64,000 bases of DNA from Leucobacter sp. cx-328. GTDB taxonomy: Bacteria > Actinomycetota > Actinomycetes > Actinomycetales > Microbacteriaceae. Shown piece by piece: positions 35,122-43,848 of the stretch. The stretch spans positions 1 through 64,000 of the forward strand of contig NZ_JACVMX010000001.1 in NCBI RefSeq assembly GCF_014530035.1. Reading direction: 5' to 3'. The position numbers and the translations under genes were made by a program. The stretch's first letter is position 1, and each line of letters opens with the position of its first letter. Under the pieces are notes generated by a model, which worked only from the letters and a program-made list of their open reading frames with translations, had not been told where the DNA came from and did not search any database.

Positions 35122-37160
35122 CGGGTGACCTCCTCAAGGTGAATGCGAATGTTGAGCCACTCGTCGATCTCTGCACGAGTGAACGGGGGAACGACCGTGG
35201 TCGAGTCAAGCTGGTTGATGATCGCGGGGCCAGCGAACTGGGTACCTGCTGCCAACTCGTCGCGGTCGTAGACGGGGGTGTCGACCCAACCGGTGGTGCC
35301 GAAGTAGACGGGGCGACGCTCTGCGGGAGCGCCTGGCTCCTGCACAACGGGCTCTGCGGGGCGGAACGACGGCTTCGGAATCTTGCCAACCGCTGCGAGG
35401 TGCAGCTGGTAGACCTCGACGGGAGCGTCGTCCTGACGGAACGCGAACTCGCGCTCGTACTGCTCGTGGAACGTGCGAACTGCCTGCTCAAGCGCGCCGG
35501 GACCGGTGCCCATCGGAACCTGCAGCGAACGCCACTGGCCGAGGTAGCGCATCGAAATCTTGCGCTGCAGCATCGCATTCTCGTCGGAGACGCCTTCGTG
35601 GCGCAGACGGGTGCTTGCTTCGGTCTCAAGCTCGACGAATGCCTGCTCGATGCTCTCTTCATCTGCCGCCGACGCGAGGCCGGTGAACATCTGCGCGAGG
35701 TCGTGCTGAATGTCGACGAGAAGGCAACCCATTGCCGAGGTCACGCCGGGGTTCGGCGGTACGACGACCGAGGGAATGCCGAGCTCATGCGCTACGTCTG
35801 CACCGTGTAGTGCGCCTGCACCGCCAAATGCGAGCAGTGCGAAATCGCGCGGATCGTACCCACGACGAATCGAGACGAGACGAACGGCGTCAGCCATGTT
35901 TGCGTTGGCAACCGAGACGATTGCCTGCGCAGCTTCCTCGAGGCCCATCTCGAGCGGCTCTGCGATGACGCGACGGATCGCTTCTTCCGAGAGGCTCTTG
36001 TCGAGCTGCTTCACGCCGCCAGCGAGCGAGGTGCCGAGGCGACCGAGCACAACGTTTGCATCGGTGTTGGTCGGCTGATCGCCGCCGGTGTTGTAACACG
36101 CGGGGCCGGGATCCGCGCCTGCCGACTGGGGGCCGTTGCGGAGAGAGCCAGCAATGTCGGTGTAGGCGAGCGAGCCGCCGCCAGCGCCGATAGTGAGTAC
36201 CTCGATGGAGGGGAAAATGATGGGGTGGCCGTACTCGACCTGCCACTCCTGCGAGACGCGCAGCTCGCCGTCAGCGACGAGCGCGATGTCGGTCGAGGTG
36301 CCGCCCATGTCGAGGCTGACCGCGTTGTCGTAGCCGCACTGCTGCGCGATGTGCTTTGCCGAGATCGCGCCGGCAGCGATGCCAGATGCCGCGAGGCGGA
36401 CGGGGAACTTCTCGACGAGGCGGGGAGTCATCGATCCGCCACCCGAGTGGAGTAGGAGCAGATCGCCCTTGTAGCCGCCGTCACGCAGCTGGTCAGCGAG
36501 ACGGTTCACATAGCCCGAAACAAGCGGGGCGAGCACGGCGTTTGCGACAGCGGTGTTGAAGCGCGGGTACTCGAAGATCTCGGGGAGTACCTCAGCTGAG
36601 GTGGTGATGGTGGCGTCGGGAATGACCTCTTGGAGAATCTCCCGCATGCGGAACTCGTGCGCGGGGTTCGCGTATGAGTTCAAGAAGCAGACAGCGATGG
36701 TCTTGACCTCGCGGCGCTTGAGCAGTTCGGCAAGGTTGCGAGCTTCTGCCTCGTTGAGCTCGTGCACGGTGTTGCCGTCAGCATCGATGCGCTCGGTGAC
36801 CTCGAAGCGGTCACGGCGGCGAATGTAGGGGTCTGACACGTCGTTGTACGCGTCCCACAGGTCGTCCTTGGTGCCGTCGCGAATCTCGAGCACATCGCGG
36901 AAACCGCGAGTGGTGACGAGTGCCGCCGAGGGGAAATTGCGGGTGATCAGTGCGTTCGTAGCGACCGTGGTGCCGTGCGTGAAGAGTTCAACCTTTTCGA
37001 GGTCGATTTCACCGCGCTTCACACCATTCATCACGGCGATCATGGGATCGCTCGGGGTGGATGGCACCTTGGTGACGCGCATCTGGTGCGTCTCCTGGTC
37101 GAAGATGCAGACGTCGGTGAACGTACCGCCTACGTCTACCGCGACTCGAATATTGCTCAT
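35118..37160 (-). CDS. hyuA: Hydantoinase/oxoprolinase subunit A
   Basis: The ATP-binding partner of HyuB, with the N-terminal VDVGGTFTDVCIFD and internal SLDMGGTSTDIALV phosphate-binding loops of the actin-like ATPase fold, GAGGGSLAYTD and FGGAGALHGADVA. Together the subunits hydrolyse a cyclic amide coupled to ATP cleavage in the cytoplasm. AGGAGGAC stands before the ATG. First gene of hyuA-hyuB-permease, divergent from a PucR-type regulator that probably controls it. Confidence 0.93.
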   Translation of the reverse strand: MSNIRVAVDVGGTFTDVCIFDQETHQMRVTKVPSTPSDPMIAVMNGVKRGEIDLEKVELFTHGTTVATNALITRNFPSAALVTTRGFRDVLEIRDGTKDDLWDAYNDVSDPYIRRRDRFEVTERIDADGNTVHELNEAEARNLAELLKRREVKTIAVCFLNSYANPAHEFRMREILQEVIPDATITTSAEVLPEIFEYPRFNTAVANAVLAPLVSGYVNRLADQLRDGGYKGDLLLLHSGGGSMTPRLVEKFPVRLAASGIAAGAISAKHIAQQCGYDNAVSLDMGGTSTDIALVADGELRVSQEWQVEYGHPIIFPSIEVLTIGAGGGSLAYTDIAGSLRNGPQSAGADPGPACYNTGGDQPTNTDANVVLGRLGTSLAGGVKQLDKSLSEEAIRRVIAEPLEMGLEEAAQAIVSVANANMADAVRLVSIRRGYDPRDFALLAFGGAGALHGADVAHELGIPSVVVPPNPGVTSAMGCLLVDIQHDLAQMFTGLASAADEESIEQAFVELETEASTRLRHEGVSDENAMLQRKISMRYLGQWRSLQVPMGTGPGALEQAVRTFHEQYEREFAFRQDDAPVEVYQLHLAAVGKIPKPSFRPAEPVVQEPGAPAERRPVYFGTTGWVDTPVYDRDELAAGTQFAGPAIINQLDSTTVVPPFTRAEIDEWLNIRIHLEEVTR

Positions 37161-37189
37161 GGGTCCTCCTGAAATTCGTCATTGAGTTC

Positions 37190-37201
37190 GGGATGCATCC
37201 C
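37190..37201 (-). promoter_or_regulatory. Perfect 12-base palindrome in hyuA leader
   Basis: GGGATGCATCCC lies 29 bases upstream of hyuA in the divergent gap. It may be an operator for the adjacent regulator. Confidence 0.4.
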
Positions 37202-37251
37202 AGAATCGACGGTTTTTGGCCGCTGGTCACTAGAGAAAACTAAGCTTTCGA

Positions 37252-37264
37252 ACAATCTGATTGT
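37252..37264. promoter_or_regulatory. 13-base inverted repeat in hyuA/pucR gap
   Basis: ACAATC-T-GATTGT is a perfect 6-bp inverted repeat roughly midway between hyuA and the divergent regulator, in a locally AT-rich stretch expected to hold both promoters. Confidence 0.4.
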
Positions 37265-37376
37265 AGTATTTACAGAAATCCCATGAATCTATGAGTTACG
37301 TGCTTTGGCGCTTTGCATCAATCGCGAACTTGCATTGGATTCTGTTCGACTTTCACCGCTGAAAGGCCAACACGGT

Positions 37377-38588
37377 ATGAACGACACCGACGTCGCCGAA
37401 GCCGAGCGACTGCGTACCACGCTCGAGATCACCCACTCACTTCTCTCAGCGGTTTCCTCGACCGATCCGGTGCGTGCGCTCGTCTCGCGCATTGCGACCC
37501 TGTGTCGCGGTGCCGCGGCGGTGTACGACGCTGACGGCACAGTGGTTGCCAACACGGGAGAAGCGCCGGCCAATCTCATTTGGCAACAGGTGGTTGACGT
37601 GTCACAACCTAACCTGGCTTTTGAAGTCGGTCGTTGGCACGTGCAAACCCGCAGAGTTGCGATGCAAGACGGCGTGCACGTCATTGCCATTTCGAGCCGC
37701 GGCCCTGGCATTCTCGAGCACAACGGTGACCTGTTGCTCGACACTGCAGAGCGTCTCCTCGGTGCAGTGCACGGCATCCAGTACGGTGCGACGCAGCGCG
37801 ATCGACGCGAGAACGAGCAACTGCTCGCTGCCTTGCACGACGGCATGCTGCCGGCTCGGGAGCATCGGTTCTGGAGTCGCCTCACGAGTTTCAGTTTCTC
37901 GGCGTATGCGCCGATCCGCGCTATCGAACTGTCGCCGCGCGAGGTGACTGCCGCGACCGGCACTCACCTCGATGAACTCATTTCTGCAGCCCGTGCGGCG
38001 TACCTGCCACTGCTCGTCATGCTGAGGCGACCCGACACGAGTCTGCCCGCCCGAGTGTCAGCGGTTGTGCCTGACTCAGAAAGCGCCCAGCGCTGGTTGC
38101 GCGACCTGTCGGCGAACTATCTCATTGGCGCTTCGGCGCCAACGTCAGCGCTCTCCGAGCTCCCTGGATGCGTGCGGGCATCGGAGACCGCCCTCGATAT
38201 CGCGCGCGGTCGTGCCGAAGCCACGGGCTTGAGTTCACCCCTCGAGCCAGTGCTGATCGATCAGATTGACCTCTCTACCTGGGCGCTCGCATACGTGCCC
38301 CCGAGAGAGCTGTTCAAACGCATTGAACGGACGCTCGCCCCACTCGAATCGGTGCAGCTGCGATCGACGCTCGTGACGTTCCTTGCGAGCGATCAGAGCA
38401 TCGCGCGCACGGCAGAAACGCTCTTTCTACATGCGAATACCGTGCGCTATCGTCTGGCGCGGATCGAGGAAGCGCTTGGTGAAAGCATCTCCTCACCCTT
38501 TGTGCTGTCGAACCTCATTCTCGCGCTGTATCCGGCGATCATTGGCCGCAGATCCGAGCTCCAAGAAGAAGCCAGAGATCGCGGATAG
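37377..38588 (+). CDS. PucR/CdaR-family transcriptional regulator
   Basis: A 403-residue regulator. The C-terminal end carries the PucR-type helix-turn-helix: LVTFLASDQSIARTAETLF followed by LHANTVRYRLARIEE. The N-terminal part resembles a GAF-like sensor (VYDADGTVVANTG). PucR-type proteins usually activate catabolic operons in response to purines, pyrimidines or ring amides, which fits the divergent hyuAB-permease genes. The ATG has GAAAGG upstream; a frame 72 bases longer lacks support. Confidence 0.88.
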   Translation: MNDTDVAEAERLRTTLEITHSLLSAVSSTDPVRALVSRIATLCRGAAAVYDADGTVVANTGEAPANLIWQQVVDVSQPNLAFEVGRWHVQTRRVAMQDGVHVIAISSRGPGILEHNGDLLLDTAERLLGAVHGIQYGATQRDRRENEQLLAALHDGMLPAREHRFWSRLTSFSFSAYAPIRAIELSPREVTAATGTHLDELISAARAAYLPLLVMLRRPDTSLPARVSAVVPDSESAQRWLRDLSANYLIGASAPTSALSELPGCVRASETALDIARGRAEATGLSSPLEPVLIDQIDLSTWALAYVPPRELFKRIERTLAPLESVQLRSTLVTFLASDQSIARTAETLFLHANTVRYRLARIEEALGESISSPFVLSNLILALYPAIIGRRSELQEEARDRG

Positions 38589-38606
38589 CCAAGTGACCTC
38601 ACAGAA

Positions 38607-38646
38607 ACGGGGGTCTGGGGAGCGCGAGTGCTCCCCAGACCCCCGT
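38607..38646. terminator. Perfect 17-bp bidirectional hairpin
   Basis: Arms 38607-38623 and 38630-38646 pair perfectly around 6 bases, between the PucR-type gene (stop 18 bases before) and the convergent surface enzyme (stop 11 bases after). Confidence 0.85.
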
Positions 38647-38657
38647 GATGTGTACTT

Positions 38658-41600
38658 CTATGGACGCTTGCGTCGCAGCCCCGCAAACATGCCGCCTGCT
38701 GCGAGCAGCGCCGCACCAAACGCGGCAGCGAACCAGGCCTGCACGCCGGTGTCGCCGGTCGACGCAAGCGCGTCGGCCCGATCCGCGCCATCAGCGGAGG
38801 GCTGCTGATCGGCAGCGCCCGATCCGCCATTTCCGCCGGCATCCGAGCCGTCGCCGGAGCCGTTCCCGGAACCGTCACCCGGGGTGCCGGGCTCCTCAGG
38901 CGTACCCGGCTCCTCGGGAGTTTCGGGATCAACGGGGGCAGCAGCTACCGCAATCGTGTGTTCGGTCGTGACACCGTTCACGGTGACGCGCAGGGTGCCG
39001 GTGCCTTCCCCGGTCGCGGTGAGCTCACCGGTCGCCGGGTTTAGGCGCAGCACGCCAGCTGCCGCCTTCTCGCTCTGGCTCACGCTCAGTGCGCGGCCGG
39101 ACTTACCGGTCTCGACGGTACCGTCATCTACGACGACTGCGTCGCCGCCCCACTGGGCGCTCATTGGCCACTGGACGGGAACGACGCGACTGCCATCCTG
39201 CACAATCGTGGAGTCCACGGTGACGGTGTCACCAACGGTCATTGCCGCGGGAAGCGCAGCGCTCGCGCCGAGGGTGAGCGACTCAACGCGCGGCTTCACC
39301 TCGGCCTGAAGCCAATTGGTGCGGCTGGTGACTGGGAGCGGATCGGCGCCAACAACGCCAGCACCCGGGTTGATGCCAAGCATCGCCCAGCCGGTGAACC
39401 CGCCGTCGCCCGGTGCACCAGACGGCGACTTGCCGCTGTTGCCCGTGAGCAGGGTTGAGACACCGTCGTAGCTTGTCGCATGGAAGACACCTGCGTGGCC
39501 GTTGATCGACGCGATCGACTTGCCGGTATCAGCACGGAACTCCGACAGGCGCTCCTGGTACTTCGTCGCCTCAAGGCGATCCGAAATCTGGCTGTCCTTG
39601 CTGCTCTTCGGATCATCGATGGGGTGGTGCGCGAAGACGAGCACGCCGGTGATCGTCGAGTCCTTTGCTGCCTCTTCGAGCGCCTGCTCGAAGAATCGCA
39701 TCTGGGTCTTGTCAGACTTGTTGAACGAGCCCTGCGCGGTATTCAACGTAACGATAAGCGTGCTGCCAACCTGCTGCTTCGTCTTGGTCGGGCCGAACTC
39801 CGCAATGAAGTTCTCGATGGGGCCACCCATGACCTCGTGGTTGCCAGGAACATAGACCCACGGCAGCTTGTCGCCGATCTCCTCGTCCAAGATCTTGCGC
39901 GCGAGTGCGAAATCCTCCGGCGCTGCCTCGTCGACAAAGTCGCCGGTGATCACGAACATTTCGGGATCCGCCGCGAGAATTTCACGCAGCGTCTGCCGCG
40001 CACCCTGCACGTTCGGCCCCTCGGGGTTGCGGGCCACAAACTGCGCATCGCTCATGACGGCGATCCGCTGGCTCCGGTCATCGACGGTGCCGTTCGTAAC
40101 GATGAGCGGATCGTGCACAACGCTCGCCGTGGGCTGATCAACGTCGGGCGCGACCACGGCCGTGATGCCAGCGAACATCGTTTCACCCGTGTACTGGCGT
40201 GCTGCCGAGGTCTCCATCATGCGGATTCGCTCGAGCTTCAGCGGGAACGCGGTGCCGACGGGAACGGTGAACGTCACCTGCTTCCAGCCGGTCCAATCGG
40301 TGTACGCGCCATCAATGTTGATCGTCGTGCCGGCGCCGGTCTTCATCTGCAGGCGCGGCCAGGTGTTGTTGCCATCACCGTGTACCCACATCGTGATCGC
40401 CTTCGGCTGGCCTGCGATCTCAATCGGCTCGGGTGCCACAGCATACGCGCCGCGGGTGCCGGTTGACGATGCGAAGTCGTAGTTGAGCTTCAGCGCTGGT
40501 TCGCCGTTCGGGCCGACGGCGGTGCTGATGTCACCGGTCGCGCGGTCAGAGCGGAACGTCCAATCGGCACCGTTCGCGAGGTCAGAGACGGGCTGCTCGT
40601 TGAGACCGATCGTGACCGCGACGTCAACGCGACGGTCGCCAGCCGAGAACGAAACGGTTGCCGCGCCAGACGCCTTGAGCGGAGTGATCGTGAAGGTCAC
40701 GCCGTCCTTCGACTCCACCGCGACATCCGTGCCGGCCGTGACAGTCAGATCGCTCGCCTCGATGGGGGCGGTGAAGCCGTCGCGGTCGAGACCGGTGATG
40801 GTGACTTCCGCGCTGTCAGCCTCGTCGACGAGTGAGATAACGCTCTTGCTGGAGCGCAGCCGCTCAAGATCACCGAGCACACGAATCTCGGTGTTGGCTG
40901 TCTTGCCCTCCGCCGTGAACGACACGGGTGCGCGGCCAGGCGTCCTGCCCGTGACGCGTGCAGTATCGCCGTCAACGGCCTCGACGCTCGCGTGCTCGCC
41001 ACCCACTGCGAACTCGCCAGCCGTCGTGAGTGAGGTGCGGTTCGCGTCGAGACCGGTGCCTGCAATGGTGCGTGAGAAACCGGGGAAGACCGCGTCGGTG
41101 TCAGCGAGCTTCGACTCCGGGGCGACCATGACATCGGCAAGACCGGTATCCGGCGCCGTCGACGAGAAGACAAGGCTGTTCGGCACGCTCCGCAGATGCC
41201 CGTCCGAAGGCGCGTTCGCGACGCTCAACTCATCGGTGCCAGGCTCGCGCAGGAGGAGGGTGCTTGATCCGCCGCCATCAAGGTTCACCGCGTTGTGCGC
41301 GCCGAGTTCGACCATGAATTCACCCAGCTCATCGAGCGCCATGCCGCGTGAGTGGCTCTGTCGGCCATCGAGTGACACGACATAGACCGTGCTGCCGTCG
41401 GCGCTCACACCAACCGCGGTGCGCGGTTCGCCGGTGCCAGCAGCGGCGACGACCTGGCCGTCGGCTACCAGACGCTGGTTGCCGCTGATCGCGAGATCGA
41501 CATCTTCGCTCGCTGCAACGGTGACAGGAAGTGCATCGCCGGGCTTGACCTCGGCGAAGAGGTCAACGGCAGCACCGCGCGCCAGTAGCACGCCGGTGCC

Positions 41601-42359
41601 AGCAGGAATGGCGGTGGGCCCAGTGATCTCAGCGAGATCGGTGGTCATGCGCGAGACAACACCGTCAACAACCTCAACGCGGAGGAACTTCGGGTCGATG
41701 TTTGCCGGGCCGCCGATCGCACGCGAGATGGGGTACTCGCCCCACATCGTGGTGAAGTACCCGATGCCGTCCTGTGGAATGCCGATGTTGTTCACGGTGC
41801 TGACGCGCTGCTTCGTGCCAGCGATGTCGACGGTCGCGGCAGACGTGAGCGCCTGAATCGCTGCGAGACCCTGGGCGACGGTGAAGCTCTCCACCGGCGA
41901 ACCGTTCGTGGTCTTTACACCCTCGGTGGACGACACGTTAGTGCCCTGAGCAACGCCAGAATTATTGATGTCAAAGAACGAGCCGTTCACCGCGGCGACC
42001 GCGTGTTCGCTGAGCGTGTGCTCGGTCACCGGCGCGGGGCTCGTGAGGCTTCCTGAATCGCGCACGTCCATGCTGAGGCTCGGGGTCGACAGGTCAGCAA
42101 CAAGTACGTCGCCCGTCACCCAACCCTCGCCCTGGAGGCGATCAAAGCTGGTGGCTTTGAGGCCTGGAGCGATCTGACGGGTATCAGCCCGAAGCAGGCT
42201 CGACTCGCGCCCGCCAAGATCGAGGCCGCCGGTATCGGGTGCCGCATAGCTTGCGGTCACGGGAAGCGGGGCAGAGAGCGCGACGCCGCTCGTGACAAGT
42301 CCGAGGCAGAGACCTGCTGCGAGCGTCGTTTTCGTTGAAGTGCGTGAGAACCAAGACAC
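38658..42359 (-). CDS. LAXTG-anchored phosphodiester glycosidase / metallophosphoesterase fusion
   Basis: A 1233-residue surface enzyme. Residues 1-39 are a signal peptide. A phosphodiester glycosidase (NAGPA-type) domain follows, with AVNGSFFD near 120 and the signature AVNLDGGGSSTLLL near 355. Ig-like/Big-type repeats and a carbohydrate-binding-like module (about 610-740) come next. A calcineurin-like phosphoesterase domain spans about 760-1000 with MSDAQF, TGDFVD, GNHE, AHHP and NGHAG; the usual DxH and GHxH motifs are DAQ and GHAG, so metal ligation is altered. A Pro/Glu then Gly/Ser-rich spacer leads to the sorting signal LASTG at 1198-1202, a hydrophobic helix and a basic tail. It probably releases sugars and phosphate from glycan phosphodiesters at the wall. 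The start is GTG, with AGGAAAGG about 16 bases upstream. Confidence 0.88.
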   Translation of the reverse strand: MSWFSRTSTKTTLAAGLCLGLVTSGVALSAPLPVTASYAAPDTGGLDLGGRESSLLRADTRQIAPGLKATSFDRLQGEGWVTGDVLVADLSTPSLSMDVRDSGSLTSPAPVTEHTLSEHAVAAVNGSFFDINNSGVAQGTNVSSTEGVKTTNGSPVESFTVAQGLAAIQALTSAATVDIAGTKQRVSTVNNIGIPQDGIGYFTTMWGEYPISRAIGGPANIDPKFLRVEVVDGVVSRMTTDLAEITGPTAIPAGTGVLLARGAAVDLFAEVKPGDALPVTVAASEDVDLAISGNQRLVADGQVVAAAGTGEPRTAVGVSADGSTVYVVSLDGRQSHSRGMALDELGEFMVELGAHNAVNLDGGGSSTLLLREPGTDELSVANAPSDGHLRSVPNSLVFSSTAPDTGLADVMVAPESKLADTDAVFPGFSRTIAGTGLDANRTSLTTAGEFAVGGEHASVEAVDGDTARVTGRTPGRAPVSFTAEGKTANTEIRVLGDLERLRSSKSVISLVDEADSAEVTITGLDRDGFTAPIEASDLTVTAGTDVAVESKDGVTFTITPLKASGAATVSFSAGDRRVDVAVTIGLNEQPVSDLANGADWTFRSDRATGDISTAVGPNGEPALKLNYDFASSTGTRGAYAVAPEPIEIAGQPKAITMWVHGDGNNTWPRLQMKTGAGTTINIDGAYTDWTGWKQVTFTVPVGTAFPLKLERIRMMETSAARQYTGETMFAGITAVVAPDVDQPTASVVHDPLIVTNGTVDDRSQRIAVMSDAQFVARNPEGPNVQGARQTLREILAADPEMFVITGDFVDEAAPEDFALARKILDEEIGDKLPWVYVPGNHEVMGGPIENFIAEFGPTKTKQQVGSTLIVTLNTAQGSFNKSDKTQMRFFEQALEEAAKDSTITGVLVFAHHPIDDPKSSKDSQISDRLEATKYQERLSEFRADTGKSIASINGHAGVFHATSYDGVSTLLTGNSGKSPSGAPGDGGFTGWAMLGINPGAGVVGADPLPVTSRTNWLQAEVKPRVESLTLGASAALPAAMTVGDTVTVDSTIVQDGSRVVPVQWPMSAQWGGDAVVVDDGTVETGKSGRALSVSQSEKAAAGVLRLNPATGELTATGEGTGTLRVTVNGVTTEHTIAVAAAPVDPETPEEPGTPEEPGTPGDGSGNGSGDGSDAGGNGGSGAADQQPSADGADRADALASTGDTGVQAWFAAAFGAALLAAGGMFAGLRRKRP

Positions 42360-42520
42360 GTTGTTGCCGGGAACCTTTCCTAAACCAAAAGGCGCGCGGA
42401 TCCAGGTGTAGCTGTCAGGCAGCTCATGACCGCACGCGGTTATTCAGCGTAGGGATGTGAGGTTGCGCAATGGCAAACGAAAGGTTACGGACGTGGGGCC
42501 GTTGACGGGCGGGAACACCG

Positions 42521-42553
42521 GAAGGCCCGGACTCGTGATGAGCCCGGGCCTTC
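42521..42553 (-). terminator. Hairpin downstream of 3-hydroxyacyl-CoA dehydrogenase gene
   Basis: GAAGGCCCGG (42521-42530) pairs with CCGGGCCTTC (42544-42553), with an inner CTC/GAG pair extending the stem past a mismatch. It begins 35 bases beyond the stop codon. Confidence 0.7.
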
Positions 42554-42587
42554 ATTGCCTTGCGATCAGCGCAACATGCGCGCGTGA

Positions 42588-43439
42588 TTACTTGCTGTAG
42601 TCGTAGAAGCCACGACCGGTCGCGATGCCAAGGTAGCCCTTATCGATGTACTCCTTCTTGATGAGCTCAGCAAACTGACGCTTCTCAGGGTCAGCGCTGT
42701 CCTTCGACAGGTTGTAGGGAGTGTTCATACCGACAACGTCGTAAATCTGGAACGGGCCCATCGGAGCACCGGTCGAGATGCGCCAGGTCTTGTCGATGTC
42801 TTCGACGCTTGCGACGCCGCGCACGAGGAGCTGTGCTGCCGCGTCAAGGAACGGGACAAGCAAGCTGTTGAGCACGTAGCCCGGCTGCTCCTTATGGATG
42901 CGCACCGGCTCCATGCCGATCTCAACTGCGAAGCCAACTGCGGCCTCGAAGATATCGGCGTCAGTGCCGGGGTGCTCCATGATTTCGCACGTGTTGAACT
43001 TCCAGATCTGGTTCGCGAAGTGCATGGCAAGGAACTTCGCCGGGCGATCGGTGAATGGCGCAATATCGCTCGGCAGCAGCGTCGACGAGTTGGTCGCGAA
43101 AATGGTCTTCGCCGGAGCAACCTTGCTCACCTTCTCCCAGGTCTGCTGCTTAATGTCGAGACGCTCGGGCACTGCCTCAATAATGAGGTCGGCATCGCCA
43201 ACGGCGTCTGCGAGATCAGACGAGGGGCGGATCCGCGCCTCAGCCGCAGCGAGCTTCTCTGGGGTGGCGCCGGGAACGTCACGCAGGTACGCGGCCTTGA
43301 GCTGCTCCCACCGAGCGGGAAGCTTTGCCAAGATGTCATCGTTGATGTCGTAGGCGACGACGGTCTTACCCGCGTATGCCGACTGGAAAATGATCTGTGA
43401 CCCGAGCACTCCGGTGCCGAGGACGGTGAGATTCTGCAT
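42588..43439 (-). CDS. 3-hydroxyacyl-CoA dehydrogenase
   Basis: A 283-residue NAD-dependent dehydrogenase that oxidises a 3-hydroxyacyl-CoA (or 3-hydroxybutyryl-CoA) to the 3-keto form. The Rossmann motif is VLGTGVLGSQI; ATNSSTLLPSDIA and MHFANQIWKFNTCEI hold the catalytic Ser/Asn and His residues; the C-terminal domain begins near PGYVLNSLLVPFLDAA. The ATG M-Q-N-L-T has GGAGGAAG just upstream; a longer frame adds eight residues without support. No other beta-oxidation genes are adjacent, so its pathway is open. Confidence 0.9.
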   Translation of the reverse strand: MQNLTVLGTGVLGSQIIFQSAYAGKTVVAYDINDDILAKLPARWEQLKAAYLRDVPGATPEKLAAAEARIRPSSDLADAVGDADLIIEAVPERLDIKQQTWEKVSKVAPAKTIFATNSSTLLPSDIAPFTDRPAKFLAMHFANQIWKFNTCEIMEHPGTDADIFEAAVGFAVEIGMEPVRIHKEQPGYVLNSLLVPFLDAAAQLLVRGVASVEDIDKTWRISTGAPMGPFQIYDVVGMNTPYNLSKDSADPEKRQFAELIKKEYIDKGYLGIATGRGFYDYSK

Positions 43440-43804
43440 ACTTCCTCCAAGATGTTGTCGCATCTCGGTGGGTGCGCCGAGACGCTACGCCGGCGTTGGA
43501 TGGCAACGACCTTGGCGATACCTAGATTCTCGCAGAATTACCTGATCAGTGTATGTAAAGCTTCGGAAATTTGCCAGGTTTTTCATTGTTGTGTCTTTTG
43601 TACAAGTAAACCCAGTTTTCACCCCTTGCAAAGCCAAATTTCCTGTAGCTATCATGACCTCGATGTGTGGCAGTAGCAGGCGGACTTTCAGCTTTTTCAA
43701 AGCGATCTCGAGTCTTCGTAAATGTATGGTGGTGAGAACTGCAACTTGACCCACGTGAAGGAACACTGTGAGCCATCGAAGTTCATCCTCTGACCAGGAG
43801 GGTC
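43440..43804 (+). other. Long gap and leader upstream of the CorC-like pair
   Basis: This divergent gap holds the dehydrogenase promoter region and a leader of up to ~300 bases before the CNNM/CorC pair. It is AT-richer than the flanks in the middle. Apart from the short leader reading frame and the hairpin listed separately, no known riboswitch was recognised; in particular no M-box-like core was found. Confidence 0.5.
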
Positions 43805-43848
43805 GATCTCCCGACCCCCTCGTTTTCCGAGGGGGTGAGATCAATTGA
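43768..43848 (+). CDS. Putative 26-residue leader peptide coupled to the CorC-like gene
   Basis: A GTG-initiated frame with GAAGGA five bases upstream encodes 26 residues and stops with a TGA that overlaps the TTG start of the next gene (TTGA). The peptide has four consecutive serines, then Asp-Gln-Glu, and Pro-Asp-Pro at 15-17. A strong hairpin covers codons 13-25 and buries the ribosome binding site of the next gene, so translation of this peptide should control access to it. The design recalls Mg2+-responsive leader peptides such as MgtL, but homology is not claimed. A short frame of this size could be chance. Confidence 0.4.
   Translation: MSHRSSSSDQEGRSPDPLVFRGGEIN
43805..43842 (+). promoter_or_regulatory. 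RBS-sequestering hairpin before CorC-like gene
   Basis: GATCTC (43805-43810) pairs with GAGATC (43837-43842), and ACCCCCTCG (43814-43822) with CGAGGGGGT (43828-43836), around a TTTTC loop with a 3-base bulge. The right arm is the purine-rich ribosome binding site of the TTG-started gene at 43845, so the folded form should block its translation. Confidence 0.65.

Noticed and set aside
43440-43804. Magnesium (M-box) or manganese riboswitch before the CorC-like pair
   Set aside because: No conserved core of either class was recognised. The visible elements are a short leader frame and a simple hairpin.
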